Part shown: in pieces, positions 32,466 to 41,925 of the stretch
Position numbering within the stretch: position 1 is the stretch's first letter
Layout of the letters: each line of letters begins with the position of its first letter
DNA from: CAZOVB01 sp964583095
Lineage (GTDB): Bacteria; Planctomycetota; Phycisphaerae; SM23-33
Length of the DNA stretch: 64,000 bases
Direction of reading: 5' to 3'
NCBI GenBank assembly: GCA_964583095.1
Contig: CAZOVB010000004.1
Coordinates: 62,001-126,000, forward strand
Notes under the pieces: model-generated
The model's database searches: none
What the model was told of the DNA's origin: nothing
Seen by the model: only the letters and a program-made list of their open reading frames with translations
Position numbers and translations under genes: made by a program

Positions 32466-34358
32466 ATGAAACTGAATCGAGAACTGGGTTTTTGGGACGT
32501 CTTCTGCATCGCCGCCGGAGCGATGATCAGCTCGGGGCTGTTCATCCTGCCCGGGCTGGCCTACGGAATCGCCGGCCCGGCGGTGGTGCTTTCTTACGCG
32601 CTGGCAAGCCTTCTGGTGATTCCCGCGATGTTCGCCCAAGCGGAGCTGGCCACGGCCATGCCCAAGTCGGGCGGAAGCTACTTCTTCATCATCCGCTCGA
32701 TGGGAGCCTTTCCCGGGGTGCTGGCGGGTCTGGCCAACTGGTTCAGCATTGCCCTCAAGGCCGCTTTCGCCCTGATCGGCATCGGGGCGATGTTCAACCT
32801 GATCGTGCCCAATACCCCGCCGATGACCATCAAGCTGATCGCCCTTGCCGGCTGCGGGGTGTTTACGGTTCTGAACGTTGTGAGCGTAAAGATGACCGGC
32901 CGAAGCCAGATCTGGATGGTCATCGGGCTGCTGGCCGTGCTGGTTATGTTCGTACTGGCGGGCATACCACAGGCCCGGCACCCGCACTACGCTGGGTTCC
33001 TGAGCAAGGGGCCGGTGAACATCCTCTACGTGGCGGGGCTGGTCTTTGTCTCCTACGGGGGTCTTACCAAGGTGGCCAGCATTGCCGAGGAAGTCCGTCA
33101 ACCGGGTCGGAACATTCCCGGAGGCATGATCGCAGCCTTCGTGGTGGTGGCCCTTCTGTATGTGGCGGCGGTTTTCGTGGTGGTGGGGCTGCTGGAATCA
33201 GCCGAAATGTTCACCGAAGATTCCGCCGGGCCCCGTGCGAACCTCACGCCGCTTTCCTCCGCGGCAGCCAAGCTGCCCGGCTGGCAGGGAAGCGTAGGGA
33301 TGGTGGCCCTGGCCATCGCGGGCTGCCTGGCGTTCTTCACCACCGCCAACGGGGGGATCCTCTCTGCCTCGCGGATTCCGATGGCGATGGCCCGCGACGC
33401 GCTGCTGCCTCGCAGCTTCGGCCGCGTCTCCCAGAGACTCAAGACGCCGGTGATCGGCATCCTGTTCACCAGCGGGTTCATGGCCGTAGTCATTGCCCTG
33501 TTGGACGTGCCTCTGCTTGCCAAGGTCGCCAGCACGATGATGCTCATGCTGTTTCTGCTGGTGAACCTGGCCGTGCTGATCCTGCGGACCAGCAAGATCC
33601 AGAACTACAGGCCCCTGTTCAAGGCTCCGCTCTATCCCTGGCTGCAACTGATCAGCCTTCCGCTGTATGTACTTCTAATTGTCGGGATGGGCTGGCTGCC
33701 CCTGGTGGTAACCGGGGGGTTCTTCCTGCTGGGAGCCTTGTGGTACTTCGTGTACGCTCGCCACCGCATCCAGAGTGAAAGCGCCCTGCTCTACATGGTT
33801 CGAAATGCTCTTTCCAAGGTGATGTACCGCAGCGAACTGGAAAGCGAGCTTCGCCAGATCGCCCTCGAGCGGGACGACGTGATCCACGACCGCTTCGATG
33901 AGCTGATCAAGAACTGCGATATCCTGGATATCGATCAGGCGCTGACGAGGGAGGAGGTGTTCGGGCGGATCAGCGAGGTGGTCGGCCGGCGGCTCGACCT
34001 ACCCGCCCAGAGGATCTACGAGGAGTTCCAGGATCGCGAGAAGCAGTCTTCGACGGTCATTCAGGAGGGCCTGGCCATTCCGCATATCGTCCTGGAAGGC
34101 AACGACCTGTTCGAGATGGTCGTGGCCCGTTGTCGGGGCGGGGCTATTTTTCCGAATCAGCAGATGCCTGTCTACACGATCTTTGCCCTGGTCGGGTCAA
34201 AGGATCAGCGGAACTACCACCTCCAGGCGCTTATGGCCATCGCGCATATCGTGCAGGAGCACGGTTTCGGCAGCCGATGGCAGAAAGCCCGCGGCGAAGA
34301 AGACCTGCGCGACGTGCTGCTGCTCTCGAGCCGCAAGCGTCACCAGGCCGGCGAGTAG
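32466..34358 (+). CDS. APC-family permease with C-terminal PTS EIIA-like domain
   Basis: A 630-residue inner-membrane transporter. From ATG 32466 the protein opens with the APC signature ELGFWDVFCIAAGAMISSGLFILPG and has about 12 transmembrane helices (residues 10-450), so the substrate is probably an amino acid or polyamine. The cytoplasmic tail (about 465-625) contains a type-2 PTS EIIA-like domain. EGLAIPHIVLEGND holds the IPH motif where the phosphorylated His lies in EIIA, and MPVYTIFALVGSKDQRNYHLQALMAIAHIV fits the rest of that fold. The fusion suggests that transport is gated by PTS phosphorylation or nitrogen-PTS signalling. No EI or HPr gene is in the window. GAAGGAA lies about 10-12 bases before the ATG. 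Confidence 0.85.
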   Translation: MKLNRELGFWDVFCIAAGAMISSGLFILPGLAYGIAGPAVVLSYALASLLVIPAMFAQAELATAMPKSGGSYFFIIRSMGAFPGVLAGLANWFSIALKAAFALIGIGAMFNLIVPNTPPMTIKLIALAGCGVFTVLNVVSVKMTGRSQIWMVIGLLAVLVMFVLAGIPQARHPHYAGFLSKGPVNILYVAGLVFVSYGGLTKVASIAEEVRQPGRNIPGGMIAAFVVVALLYVAAVFVVVGLLESAEMFTEDSAGPRANLTPLSSAAAKLPGWQGSVGMVALAIAGCLAFFTTANGGILSASRIPMAMARDALLPRSFGRVSQRLKTPVIGILFTSGFMAVVIALLDVPLLAKVASTMMLMLFLLVNLAVLILRTSKIQNYRPLFKAPLYPWLQLISLPLYVLLIVGMGWLPLVVTGGFFLLGALWYFVYARHRIQSESALLYMVRNALSKVMYRSELESELRQIALERDDVIHDRFDELIKNCDILDIDQALTREEVFGRISEVVGRRLDLPAQRIYEEFQDREKQSSTVIQEGLAIPHIVLEGNDLFEMVVARCRGGAIFPNQQMPVYTIFALVGSKDQRNYHLQALMAIAHIVQEHGFGSRWQKARGEEDLRDVLLLSSRKRHQAGE

Positions 34359-34363
34359 ACCCC

Positions 34364-36724
34364 TTACGTTGCGGGCCTTTCGAGGCTTACGGCGAAGATC
34401 CGGTATTGTTTTTCCAGCAGCAGTCGCAACTGGATGGTGTCGCAGACGGGCGTCCCGGCCCCGGCAAAGCCCGAAAGGTGTGTCAGGCCGTAGTTGGGGT
34501 CCGGTCGCAGCGCCGGCCTGACCCGCAGCGGATCGACGTACTTGAAGCCCCCGCCGGCCCAGATGTGCTCGCCGTAGATCGCCCACCAGTCGCACAGGTG
34601 GCGGATGGCCAGGAGCTTCTCGCTGTAGACGACCTGCTTGCCCCGGAGCCACAACACCTCCACGGCCGGGAGGGTCTGATGGTCGCCGGGGGCCTCCAGG
34701 GCGCTGACGATGTGCAGATCCGCCACGCGGCAAGGCTCGAAGCGAAGGGTCAGTTCCTCCCCGGGCTCCTCCAGCAGGACGTGGGTCTTGTCCAGCGGGG
34801 CAAAGCGGAAGGGCACGGAGTTGAGGGTGGTCCGGCCGGGCTTGATACCCGCGATGGCCTCATGGAAACTGTCCCAAGGCAACTCGAAAAGCTCGAACCT
34901 CTCGTCCCGGCTGGGGGTCCGAGTCGGGGAATCAGAGCGGGTCAGGTCTGTGAAGTCCTCGATGGCCTGATCGAAGACACTCAGCGATACTTCGATATTC
35001 TCGGGCTTGTTGTGGGCCAGCCAGGCGGTTACGTAGGCCTTGCGGCAGGCGCGGAGCTCCTGGGCGGCCTGTGCAGCCGGTTTCTTCAGGGCGGCACGGG
35101 AGGCTCCCTCGGCGATGGCTCCGCCCAGTTCCACCCTTTTGGCGACGCTGCGCATTCGCTGGAGCGTGACGCGGTAGTGCTCGATCAGGTCGGCGTTCTT
35201 CCGGGCCTGTCGTTTGGCCCGGGTGACAGAATCAAGGGCGGATTCCAGCACGCCGGCGTCCTGCCGGGCGCGGGTGAGCAGATCCGGATGGGCCTTTGTC
35301 AGCCGGGCCAGGGCGAAGGGGTTGCGGCGGTGGAGGTGCCAACTCTGTTTGCCGTCGATGCCCAGACGCCCGTGAAGGTTTTCCAGCAAGTCCTCCAGGT
35401 CGTCCAGCGGCTCGCCGAAGAGCGCCTGGCTGAATCGGGAGTGAAAGGTGCCTCGCTGGGCCGCGCTTCCGGACCAGGCCGCCTCGGCCAGGCCCGCTAC
35501 GAGCGACCAGGTCAGGTGGCGGTGGTTTTCGTAGCCGCTGTCTCCCCATGTGGAGCCGGCGATCATCTTACCTCGCGTTCTGCCCAGGGTCTTCATCCAG
35601 TCGGCGAAGTGCTGCATCGTCGAGACAAAGTCGGGCCAGAACGTGCACCAGTTCCGGTAGCCGGCCAGGGCCCAGAGTTCCTTCCGTCGCGAGGCCAGCT
35701 CGTCGTGATGCGGCACGCCGGTCTCGGGGATGTCCCCGTAGTGCCAGTTGACGGGGATAATTTCGGGCTTGAGGCGGTTGATCGCTTCGTAGCCGTAGTG
35801 GTTGTAGATCATGTCGACCCACATCACCGGCCTCTTGCCTCGCGAGAGCAGTTGGTCCCCGCACCAGTTGGCGTGGGCCAGCACGTCGTCGGGTTTGACA
35901 CCGATGACCTCATCAAATCCCATGTGGAAATAATCGCAGGGGAACAGCTCGGCAACGTCGGCGATGGCGTCTTTGAGGTACTCGCGGACCTTGGGATTGT
36001 CCGGGTTGAGGCTGGAGGGCTCCTGGAAGACCTCCGCGGCCAGGTGGCGGTAGTTGGGCAGTTGGAGCAGGTTTTCCTGGTGGCCTATCAGGGAGAAGGT
36101 GGGCATGACCTGGATATTGCACTTGCGGGCTTCTTCTAGGATCTGCTTGACCTGGTCGGGTGTGAGTTTGCCGCGTCCCTCGCCGATGTCCGGATGGCTC
36201 TTGAGGTGAAGGACGTCCTCCATGTAGGGGGTGTAGAGGTTGATCTTGAACCGGGCCAGGAGGCGCAGGATCCGCTTGAAGTCCTCGACGGTGGAGATCT
36301 GTTTTCGGGAGATGTCGTCGTGATGGCCTCGCAGGGGCATCTCTGGCCAATCGTCAATACGGCAGGCGGGCAGGGGGCCTGCTTCCATCATCTGCTCGAG
36401 GGTGATAAGAGCGTGGAAGAGCCCGTCGGCGTCGCTGCCGGCCAGCCAGGCTCCGGCCGGCTCGATGAGGATTGTATATCCCTGGGCCATGCCGGGCGCG
36501 CCGGGCGGCTGACTTGCGGGCACGCCTATGCGCAGGGTCCAGTCACCGGCGCGGGAGTCGGTCTGGAGATCGGCCTGGAGGCCTGCGAGCCGGTCGGAGA
36601 TGCCCGGGTGCTTCCGGGCGCTGGACGAGACGTACCAGCGTTTGGAATCGCTCTCGAAGGAGCCTGCGCCAATGGAAACCTTCCGGGGTGCGGGCACGAC
36701 GGGTAAAGCAGCATCCTGGGCCAT
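34364..36724 (-). CDS. GH20-like beta-N-acetylhexosaminidase
   Basis: A 786-residue glycoside hydrolase. ATG 36724 is preferred (AAAGGA eight bases upstream). The N-terminal 130 residues resemble the GH20b domain (QGYTILIEPAGAWLAGSDADGLFHALITLEQMM), followed by a TIM barrel beginning at LRGHHDDISRKQISTVEDFKRIL. The catalytic Asp-Glu pair of GH20 is in FHMGFDEV. The C-terminal third is helical with a beta-rich end and is not recognised. No signal peptide is present, so it probably acts in the cytoplasm on imported oligosaccharides. GH20 is usually secreted, which makes this unusual. It lies 110 bp downstream of ccsA on the same strand. Substrate specificity is uncertain. Confidence 0.72.
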   Translation of the reverse strand: MAQDAALPVVPAPRKVSIGAGSFESDSKRWYVSSSARKHPGISDRLAGLQADLQTDSRAGDWTLRIGVPASQPPGAPGMAQGYTILIEPAGAWLAGSDADGLFHALITLEQMMEAGPLPACRIDDWPEMPLRGHHDDISRKQISTVEDFKRILRLLARFKINLYTPYMEDVLHLKSHPDIGEGRGKLTPDQVKQILEEARKCNIQVMPTFSLIGHQENLLQLPNYRHLAAEVFQEPSSLNPDNPKVREYLKDAIADVAELFPCDYFHMGFDEVIGVKPDDVLAHANWCGDQLLSRGKRPVMWVDMIYNHYGYEAINRLKPEIIPVNWHYGDIPETGVPHHDELASRRKELWALAGYRNWCTFWPDFVSTMQHFADWMKTLGRTRGKMIAGSTWGDSGYENHRHLTWSLVAGLAEAAWSGSAAQRGTFHSRFSQALFGEPLDDLEDLLENLHGRLGIDGKQSWHLHRRNPFALARLTKAHPDLLTRARQDAGVLESALDSVTRAKRQARKNADLIEHYRVTLQRMRSVAKRVELGGAIAEGASRAALKKPAAQAAQELRACRKAYVTAWLAHNKPENIEVSLSVFDQAIEDFTDLTRSDSPTRTPSRDERFELFELPWDSFHEAIAGIKPGRTTLNSVPFRFAPLDKTHVLLEEPGEELTLRFEPCRVADLHIVSALEAPGDHQTLPAVEVLWLRGKQVVYSEKLLAIRHLCDWWAIYGEHIWAGGGFKYVDPLRVRPALRPDPNYGLTHLSGFAGAGTPVCDTIQLRLLLEKQYRIFAVSLERPAT

Positions 36725-36833
36725 GCAGGGGTCCTTTCTGTGCAGGATCGGCTTGGGCAAAGCGCGCGGCTACTGCTCCAGCTATCGACACATGGCCGGG
36801 GATTTCTTTTGTCGTCCCCGTCGGGTAAGGGGA

Positions 36834-37691
36834 TCAGGTGGCGTAACTGTGCATTCCTTTGAAGATCGGCAGGTAGCTGACGCCGATGAGGGTCATGAGC
36901 ATCGCAACCAGGCCCAGGATGGCAAAGAGGGCGTTGATCCGCGGGAAGCGCGATCCGTACATGTATCGCCAGTGGAAGTAGGCGGCGTAGATCAGCCAGG
37001 TGATCAGCCCCCAGATCTCCTTGGGGTCCCAGTTCCAGAAATCTCCCCAGGCGTACTTGCCCCACCAGGCGCCCAGGAGCAGGCCCATGTTGATCAGCGG
37101 GAAGCCGAAGCAGATGAGTAGATGGATCGACTTGTCGGGGTTGACCAGGTCAGGCCGTTTGGACCCGGCCGGGCGGAACAGCGCCTCAAAACCCGGAAAG
37201 GCCGCCTTGGTCATGACCACGTAGCCCACCATATACACCAGCACGTGGGGGATGAACAGGGGACTCTGCAGGGCGGGCATGAGGGGTTCCTTGGCCGGTT
37301 CGAATTTGCTTACGAACCCGGCCGGGAAGAGAATCGCCACCGCCAGGAGCAGGTCCCAGGTGATGTATCCGACCTTGAGCAGATGACGCGAGACGAGGCT
37401 GACAAACAGCATCGCCGCCCCCATCGTCAGGAAGACATCAAACATGTTGCGAAGCGGGGGATGTTCCAGGTGGACCCAGCGGACGATCCAGCCGATCATC
37501 GCCAGTCCGGCCGCGGCTCCGTAGAGCACCCAGGCCGAGTACCTCTGCCATCGCGGCGCGACGGACTTGGTGACCATGCGGGTGATGTCGCAACCCAGCC
37601 AGGCCAGGAAGCCCGCAGCGTAGGTAAACAGCGAGGCATAGAGCCAGGCCAGCGAGGGCAGCGAGGGGCCGGTTTTCCATTCAAGCGCCAT
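36834..37691 (-). CDS. ccsA: Cytochrome c biogenesis protein CcsA/ResC
   Basis: Haem-handling membrane protein of system II cytochrome c maturation. It exports haem and, with ResB, attaches it to apocytochromes. The 285 residues have about eight transmembrane helices and the tryptophan-rich WWD haem loop (WWGKYAWGDFWNWDPKE, about residues 205-222). Conserved His ligands flank it (WVHLEHPP before, HWRYM after). It overlaps the ResB-like gene by 11 bp, showing translational coupling. No c-type cytochrome (CxxCH) gene was seen in the window. Confidence 0.92.
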   Translation of the reverse strand: MALEWKTGPSLPSLAWLYASLFTYAAGFLAWLGCDITRMVTKSVAPRWQRYSAWVLYGAAAGLAMIGWIVRWVHLEHPPLRNMFDVFLTMGAAMLFVSLVSRHLLKVGYITWDLLLAVAILFPAGFVSKFEPAKEPLMPALQSPLFIPHVLVYMVGYVVMTKAAFPGFEALFRPAGSKRPDLVNPDKSIHLLICFGFPLINMGLLLGAWWGKYAWGDFWNWDPKEIWGLITWLIYAAYFHWRYMYGSRFPRINALFAILGLVAMLMTLIGVSYLPIFKGMHSYAT

Positions 37692-39078
37692 GGGCCCTCC
37701 GCTTCTTGAACCATCGCCAACCCGGCACGAGCCAGAGCTGCCAGAACGACCCGGCCATGATGAAGATCAATCCCAGGGCGACGATGGGCCAGCCCCGGTC
37801 GCTATGGAGCGACAGGATGGTGGTAGCTCCTTCAGGGCGGAACTGCTTGCTCATCTGATAAATGTGGTAGCCACCGTAGTGGAGCGGGTCGTTGACCTCG
37901 ATGGTCTTCCGGCGGACCTGCTCGCCGTCGTCAAGGATCGAAAGATCGCTGAGATAATCTTTTACCGTCCGGTCCATCTTGAAAGCGAACTCACGCACTT
38001 TTTCGGAATTGGGGAAGAGGGTGTCCAGTCGAACCAGGGCCGAGTCTGTCAGGGGGTCATAGCGCAGACGGTAGCTGACTTCCTGCCCGCCGAGACGAAG
38101 GTTCAGGTCCATGTAGCCGGCCCGGAAGGCTTTGTTGGGGGGGACCGCGGCCTCCAGAACAGGCAGGATTCCGTCGGGCGACCACTGCAGGCGCGAGTCC
38201 TTTTCGGTGTAGGCGAAATAGGACCGCGTAGCTTGCGGGGCCTGGATCGACAGCTTGCCCACAGGCTGGAGATTCGGGCCACTGAGGTAATCGACAAATT
38301 CCAGAGTGGCCTCTCCCACCTGTCGTGTCGCTCCCTCCCCCGAAAGAGTAATAAGCCCGATGTCCTGGGCATAGACATTGATTCGCGGAGGCAGAGGCTC
38401 GGTGATTTCCGGCACGAACTTCCGGACGCGGAATTCCGCCGGGGTTCGCGGGATCTGCTTCCACTGGCCCTGCTGCCAGGAGAGTTTCTGCTCCTGCCAC
38501 TGGTCGCCTTCGGGATAGAGCAACTTCAGGCGCCAGGGGTGGTACTCGATCTCAAACTCGTTGAGTTGGATCGTGAAATCCAGCGGATGCATCCGGTCGA
38601 CCTCTCTGTCTTTCCAGATGATCGCCGTTTTGGCCTGTTGGCCGGGCTGCAGCCGGACTTCCGCTTCAAAGACCCGGTCGCTTCGGAACAGGTCCCGCCA
38701 GACCTTGTGAGCAGGCTCGGAACTGATCAGCGAGCCCAGCAGCACCAGAAGAGCCCCCAGGTGGATGGTCAGGGCTCCCAGGCGGATTCGCAACGACTTC
38801 CACAGGAAGAAGCCCAGGAACATCAGAAGCGCAAGGCATATCCAGACAATCGCCATGGGAAGGGAATTGAAGAACGCCTGGGCCCCCTCTGCACCGTGGG
38901 GGAAGTAGCTGTCCAAGCCTGTTCTGGCCAGGAAGGGCCAATTCTCCGCGTGCTGGAAGCTCCCGTAGATGCACAGGGCGATCAGGGCCAGGAGCATCAG
39001 GAAGACCAGCCACATGGCGCTGCGCCGCACCAGCGGCAGGATTGAGAAGTCGCGGGTTGTGTTGGGAGGCTCGGGCAT
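37681..39078 (-). CDS. ResB/CcsB-like cytochrome c biogenesis protein
   Basis: Partner of CcsA in system II cytochrome c maturation. From the ATG at 39078 the protein has 465 residues; a TTG at 39099 is a weaker alternative. Two transmembrane helices near the N-terminus (about 18-40 and 75-95), a third near 100-120, a large extracytoplasmic domain, and a last helix near 435-455 followed by a basic tail (WRWFKKRRAHGA). The ResB motif NDPLHYGGYHIYQ is present near residue 400. The stop overlaps the ccsA start. Divergent from the phosphodiesterase-like lipoprotein gene. Confidence 0.85.
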   Translation of the reverse strand: MPEPPNTTRDFSILPLVRRSAMWLVFLMLLALIALCIYGSFQHAENWPFLARTGLDSYFPHGAEGAQAFFNSLPMAIVWICLALLMFLGFFLWKSLRIRLGALTIHLGALLVLLGSLISSEPAHKVWRDLFRSDRVFEAEVRLQPGQQAKTAIIWKDREVDRMHPLDFTIQLNEFEIEYHPWRLKLLYPEGDQWQEQKLSWQQGQWKQIPRTPAEFRVRKFVPEITEPLPPRINVYAQDIGLITLSGEGATRQVGEATLEFVDYLSGPNLQPVGKLSIQAPQATRSYFAYTEKDSRLQWSPDGILPVLEAAVPPNKAFRAGYMDLNLRLGGQEVSYRLRYDPLTDSALVRLDTLFPNSEKVREFAFKMDRTVKDYLSDLSILDDGEQVRRKTIEVNDPLHYGGYHIYQMSKQFRPEGATTILSLHSDRGWPIVALGLIFIMAGSFWQLWLVPGWRWFKKRRAHGA

Positions 39079-39221
39079 CTGTTCACTGTAACGATGCAAA
39101 GGAGGAAAAGGTTTCGCTTGGGGTCCGTCTGAATCATAATACCGCCGATCCCGGCTGCAAAACGATTCTCTGCCCCGCTGCGCGACCTATGGCAGGTTCG
39201 GCCCGGCTGGGAAAGGAAAGG

Positions 39222-40868
39222 ATGTGCGTTTTGAAACGTTGCCTTTGTATTGCGGTGCTGGGGGCGATTCTGGCCTCCGGCTGCGGCGTGCCCGACCCGC
39301 AGAGCCCGGCCGATTCGTACGAACTGGATTTTTCGCTGCCCGAGGGCAGTGTCGAAAACGGTGCGATCATCTTCATCGTCGATGGGCTCAATGGCGAAAT
39401 CTTCCGGGAGATGCTCGAAGCCGGCGAGTTGCCCGGCTTCAAGAAGTTCTTCGTGGATCGGGGCCTGTATGTCCAGCGGGCGGTTTGCAATATCCCGGGC
39501 GTGACGCTGGCGAACCTGACGAGTATCGCCACGGGGCGTTTTGCGGGTCATCACGGCGTGACGGGGATCAACTGGTTCGACCGGAACCGTCTGATCTGGC
39601 GGGACTATGTGACGATCGCCCAGAAGAACGCCCTGGACGACGACTACCGGGCGCCGACGCTGTATGAGCAGTTCCCCAACCGGACGACGTTTTCGGTCTT
39701 CTTCCAGCCGCACCGCAACGCCACGAAGTTCATCGAGAACTGGACCAGCGCCGGGCCGATGTACTACTTCGGTTGGTACGAACGTGTCGACCGCCTGACG
39801 CTGCACCGATTCAACATCGTGGCCGACGTAGCCCGTCAGAGGCGGGAATTTCCGGCCATCGTCTGTGCGTATCTGCTGGCCCCAGACTTCCGGGGGTATG
39901 AATCCGGGGCCTCGAGCAAAGGCTATCGTGATGCGATTCGCCACGCGGATTTCCAGATTTCACGGGTGCTCGAGGACCTCCGCTCGGCCGGTCTGCTCGA
40001 AAAGCTGCACATCGCCCTGGTCAGCGACCACGGGATGGTGGATGTCCAGAGGCATTTCGTGCTGGATGATTATCTTCGCTGTCAACTGGGCTTTGAGCTG
40101 CCCGGCAAGGAGCTCTGGGAGAGTACCGCCTTTGAGGACCGGCTGGATTACTACCAAACGTTCAACTGCGTAACCTACGGCAGCGGCGATCGTTACTGGG
40201 CGATCTGTCTGCGGAAACCCCTGCGGGACCCGCAAGGCAGGGTTACGCGAATGGCCCCCTGGCCCGAGCGACCCGACGCCCAGGACCTCCAGGCCTACCC
40301 AACCCCGCGCGGGCGGGTGGATCTTGTATCGCACCTGGCCGGCAGGAAGGAAATCGACCTGGTCGCCTACCGGGGGCCTGAGGGGGGCGTTCGGGTTCGC
40401 AACCAGGCCGGCGAGGTGGAGTTCAATCAGCCCGAAGGTCCCGGCGGGGCGATTCGCTATCGGCGCATCCAGGGCGCCGATCCGCTGGGCTACGCGGCGG
40501 CGATGGATTGGCCCGATGGGCAGAGAGACCAGGTGGCCCTGGGCGAAAGGCAGTGGCTGATCGAAACGGCCCGGACAGCGTATCCGGATCTGCCGGCCCA
40601 GATTGTGGCCTACTTCCGTGCCCGGCGGGCGGGGGATCTGTGTGTCCTGGCCGCGGAGGGATACGACTTCCGCGATGAGAATGACGGTGGCCATGGCGGA
40701 ATGCTGCCCGGAGAGGTGTTCGTTCCGCTCATCGTGGCCGGCCCCGGTGTTCCCCGGGGCAAGCGCGTGCCTTTGGGACGAACGGTGGACCTGTTTCCGA
40801 CCATCCTGGATTGCCTCTCTCGTGAGCACCCCGAGGGGCTCGACGGCAAGAGCCTGCTGTCTCCGTAG
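39222..40868 (+). CDS. Alkaline-phosphatase-superfamily phosphodiesterase lipoprotein
   Basis: A 548-residue exported lipoprotein that likely hydrolyses phosphate esters or diesters at the cell surface. ATG 39222 gives a short signal peptide with lipobox LASGC; a start at 39189 would add 11 residues, and TTG at 39231 is possible too. Metal-site motifs of type I phosphodiesterases: FIVDGLN (metal Asp), the nucleophile context GVTLANLTSIATGR, LVSDHGM and NDGGHGG, ending in GRTVDLFPTILDCL. A short low-complexity linker precedes the last third. Monocistronic and divergent from ResB. The substrate cannot be told from sequence; sulfatase relatives usually show CxPSR, which is absent. Confidence 0.85.
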   Translation: MCVLKRCLCIAVLGAILASGCGVPDPQSPADSYELDFSLPEGSVENGAIIFIVDGLNGEIFREMLEAGELPGFKKFFVDRGLYVQRAVCNIPGVTLANLTSIATGRFAGHHGVTGINWFDRNRLIWRDYVTIAQKNALDDDYRAPTLYEQFPNRTTFSVFFQPHRNATKFIENWTSAGPMYYFGWYERVDRLTLHRFNIVADVARQRREFPAIVCAYLLAPDFRGYESGASSKGYRDAIRHADFQISRVLEDLRSAGLLEKLHIALVSDHGMVDVQRHFVLDDYLRCQLGFELPGKELWESTAFEDRLDYYQTFNCVTYGSGDRYWAICLRKPLRDPQGRVTRMAPWPERPDAQDLQAYPTPRGRVDLVSHLAGRKEIDLVAYRGPEGGVRVRNQAGEVEFNQPEGPGGAIRYRRIQGADPLGYAAAMDWPDGQRDQVALGERQWLIETARTAYPDLPAQIVAYFRARRAGDLCVLAAEGYDFRDENDGGHGGMLPGEVFVPLIVAGPGVPRGKRVPLGRTVDLFPTILDCLSREHPEGLDGKSLLSP

Positions 40869-40874
40869 AGCTTC

Positions 40875-41846
40875 CTACCGGGCCATGGGGTGGGCGCGCC
40901 GGTAGACTTCCTGGAGGCCCGCGGTGGTCAGGTGGGTGTAAATCTGCGTGGTGGAAAGGCTTTCGTGGCCCAGGAGTTCCTGGACGCTTCGCAGGTCGGC
41001 CCCGGCGTTGAGCATGTGGGTGGCGAAGCTGTGTCTCAGCGTGTGCGGGCTGACCTGGGAGCTGATGCCCGCCTCGGCGAGGTAACCGTCGAGCCTGCGC
41101 CGCACCGAGCGGTCGGAAAGCCTTTTTCCATGGCGGTTTATGAACAGGGGGCCGCGGGCGGCCCGGCCGAATCGGCCGCTGCGAAGCTCCAGGTAGGCGT
41201 CGATGGCCTCGATGGCCAGGGAGCCCAGAGGCACCAGCCGCTCCTTCTTGCCCTTGCCGGGAATCAGGAGGACTTCCGAGCGGCGGTCGATGTCTTCAAC
41301 ATTCAGAGCGACCAGTTCGCTGATTCGCAGGCCGGCGGAGTAGATCGTCTCCAGAATCGCCCGGTCGCGCGAGCCGAACAGCGTGGAGGTATCCGGGGCC
41401 TGGAGAAGGGCGGTAATCTGCTGGATGTCCAGGCACTGGGGCAGGCGCTTATCCTGCTTGGGCGTACGGATGACGCTGATGGGGCTGCTTTCGAGCAACT
41501 GCTGTCGCACCAGATACTTGTAGAAGCTCCGAAGGGCGGCCAGCTTGCGGGCGATGGTGCTCTTGGAATAACCGGTATTTCGCAGAACCGCCAGGAGCAT
41601 CCGTACCTGCATCGGCTCGACCTTCAGGAGGCTCCTGGTGCGTTGGCCGGGCGGGGGCAGGAGGATCTCGGCCAGGTCTTCGGCCTTGCAGGAGGTCAGG
41701 TCTATCCCATCGGGATGATCGCCGGCTGCGAGGAACTGCTCGAACTGGAACAGGTCGGCTGCATACGAGCGGATCGTATGGGCCGAGAAGCGCCTCTCGG
41801 CGTCGAGGTACTCCAGAAACTGTTCGGTGAGCGGACTTTCGGGCAT
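40875..41846 (-). CDS. Tyrosine recombinase XerC/XerD
   Basis: Site-specific recombinase that would resolve chromosome dimers at dif. The 323-residue reading from ATG 41846 has GGAAGG four bases upstream. The N-terminal SAM-like domain is residues 5-110 (FLEYLDAERRFSAHTIRSYAADL). The catalytic domain keeps the residues of the class: GLRISELVAL (Arg), KGKKERLVPL (Lys), HTLRHSFATHML (His and Arg), LGHESLSTTQIYTH (His and nucleophile Tyr). XerC and XerD are not separated by sequence alone. A terminator of the upstream small gene lies just before it. No attachment site or integron is visible around it, so it is probably the housekeeping enzyme. Confidence 0.92.
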   Translation of the reverse strand: MPESPLTEQFLEYLDAERRFSAHTIRSYAADLFQFEQFLAAGDHPDGIDLTSCKAEDLAEILLPPPGQRTRSLLKVEPMQVRMLLAVLRNTGYSKSTIARKLAALRSFYKYLVRQQLLESSPISVIRTPKQDKRLPQCLDIQQITALLQAPDTSTLFGSRDRAILETIYSAGLRISELVALNVEDIDRRSEVLLIPGKGKKERLVPLGSLAIEAIDAYLELRSGRFGRAARGPLFINRHGKRLSDRSVRRRLDGYLAEAGISSQVSPHTLRHSFATHMLNAGADLRSVQELLGHESLSTTQIYTHLTTAGLQEVYRRAHPMAR

Positions 41847-41865
41847 GTGCCTTCCCTGGCGAAGC

Positions 41866-41897
41866 AAAAAAATGACAGGCGTCTGTGCCTGTCATTT
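41866..41897 (-). terminator. Rho-independent terminator
   Basis: An 11-bp stem (AAATGACAGGC 41870-41880 with GCCTGTCATTT 41887-41897) and a six-base loop, followed on the minus strand by a run of T (complement of 41866-41872). It ends the small gene at 41926-42147. Confidence 0.85.
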
Positions 41898-41925
41898 CTT
41901 TATCGGTCAGAAAGGCCCGGGGCGC

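Noticed and set aside
40875..41846. Tyrosine recombinase as the integrase of a genomic island
   Set aside because: No direct repeats, tRNA target or phage genes are nearby, and sequence is typical of housekeeping XerC/XerD.
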